Source of the DNA: Cyanoderma ruficeps | Lineage: Eukaryota; Chordata; Aves; Passeriformes; Timaliidae | Length of the DNA: 64,000 nucleotides | NCBI GenBank assembly: GCA_008694505.1 | Contig: VZDJ01007755.1 | Coordinates: 7,754,399 to 7,818,398 of the forward strand | Reading direction: 5' to 3' | In this document: positions 63,881 through 64,000 of the stretch, one piece after another | Numbering within the stretch: the stretch's first letter is position 1 | How the letters are laid out: each line of letters starts with the position of its first letter | The notes under the pieces: model-generated | Seen by the model: the letters and a program-made list of their open reading frames with translations, nothing else | The model's database searches: none | What the model was told of the DNA's origin: nothing | Program-made: the position numbers and the translations under genes

Positions 63881-64000
63881 AAATTCTGAAGTGCTATTTC
63901 TTTCTCTGTCATTTAAAGCAATGTCATCTCAATTTTTCTTTAAGGCATCAGAGCAATGCCAACCTTTTTTTCCGTAATTACAGAATTCACAGTGCACACA

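Noticed and set aside
1..64000. CRISPR arrays, operons, prophage, tRNA or microRNA genes
   Set aside because: None were seen. The organism is a vertebrate and no cloverleaf or recognised precursor hairpin was found by eye. A tRNAscan/Infernal run would be decisive.

Overview
The window is vertebrate nuclear DNA, almost certainly from a bird and possibly a songbird. Three things point that way. CR1 LINE fragments of the avian type recur on both strands, including the diagnostic 3' end with its short ATTCTATG-like terminal repeats. A solo-LTR-like element carries an internal GAA-rich repeat. The only recognisable gene is a proenkephalin (PENK) with an avian-style mosaic of opioid peptides. There is no bacterial or viral gene organisation.

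Layout. Positions 1 to about 58,800 are a gene desert. I could not support a single protein-coding exon, tRNA or other RNA gene there. The desert holds six CR1 pieces (about 2479-2778 minus, 4993-5180 minus, 13125-13285 plus, 30081-30351 minus, 32591-32736 plus, 34331-34480 plus), one probable solo LTR (26235-26830, minus), several short tandem or low-complexity repeats, one unresolved base (18634), and a few AT-rich stretches that look like conserved non-coding or enhancer DNA. In mammals PENK also sits beside a large gene-poor interval, so distal regulatory elements are a reasonable but unproven reading of those stretches.

About 58,810-60,540 is a CpG island holding the PENK promoter. Two CRE-like sites, an inverted CCAAT box and a TATA box are in the same order and spacing as the mammalian ENKCRE-1/ENKCRE-2 enhancer. 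A non-coding 5' exon (3' end uncertain) is followed by the first coding exon (59906-60047: signal peptide and the first three cysteines). A 2,853-bp phase-0 intron follows. The last exon (62901 to about 63880) encodes the remaining 221 residues, the stop codon and a 3' UTR with AATAAA at 63856-63861.

The joined protein is 267 residues, the same length as human PENK. It carries seven opioid core sequences: four plain Met-enkephalins (one of which is also the N-terminus of a BAM22/metorphamide-type peptide), a Met-enkephalin-Arg-Ser-Val octapeptide, one Leu-enkephalin, and a C-terminal Met-enkephalin-Arg-Phe heptapeptide. The first enkephalin is preceded by Lys-Lys rather than the Lys-Arg of mammals. 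I found no evidence of a novel multi-gene system. The points worth a second look are peptide-level differences in PENK, a tandem second TATA box, candidate conserved non-coding elements, and one two-strand open stretch near 8.3-9.0 kb.
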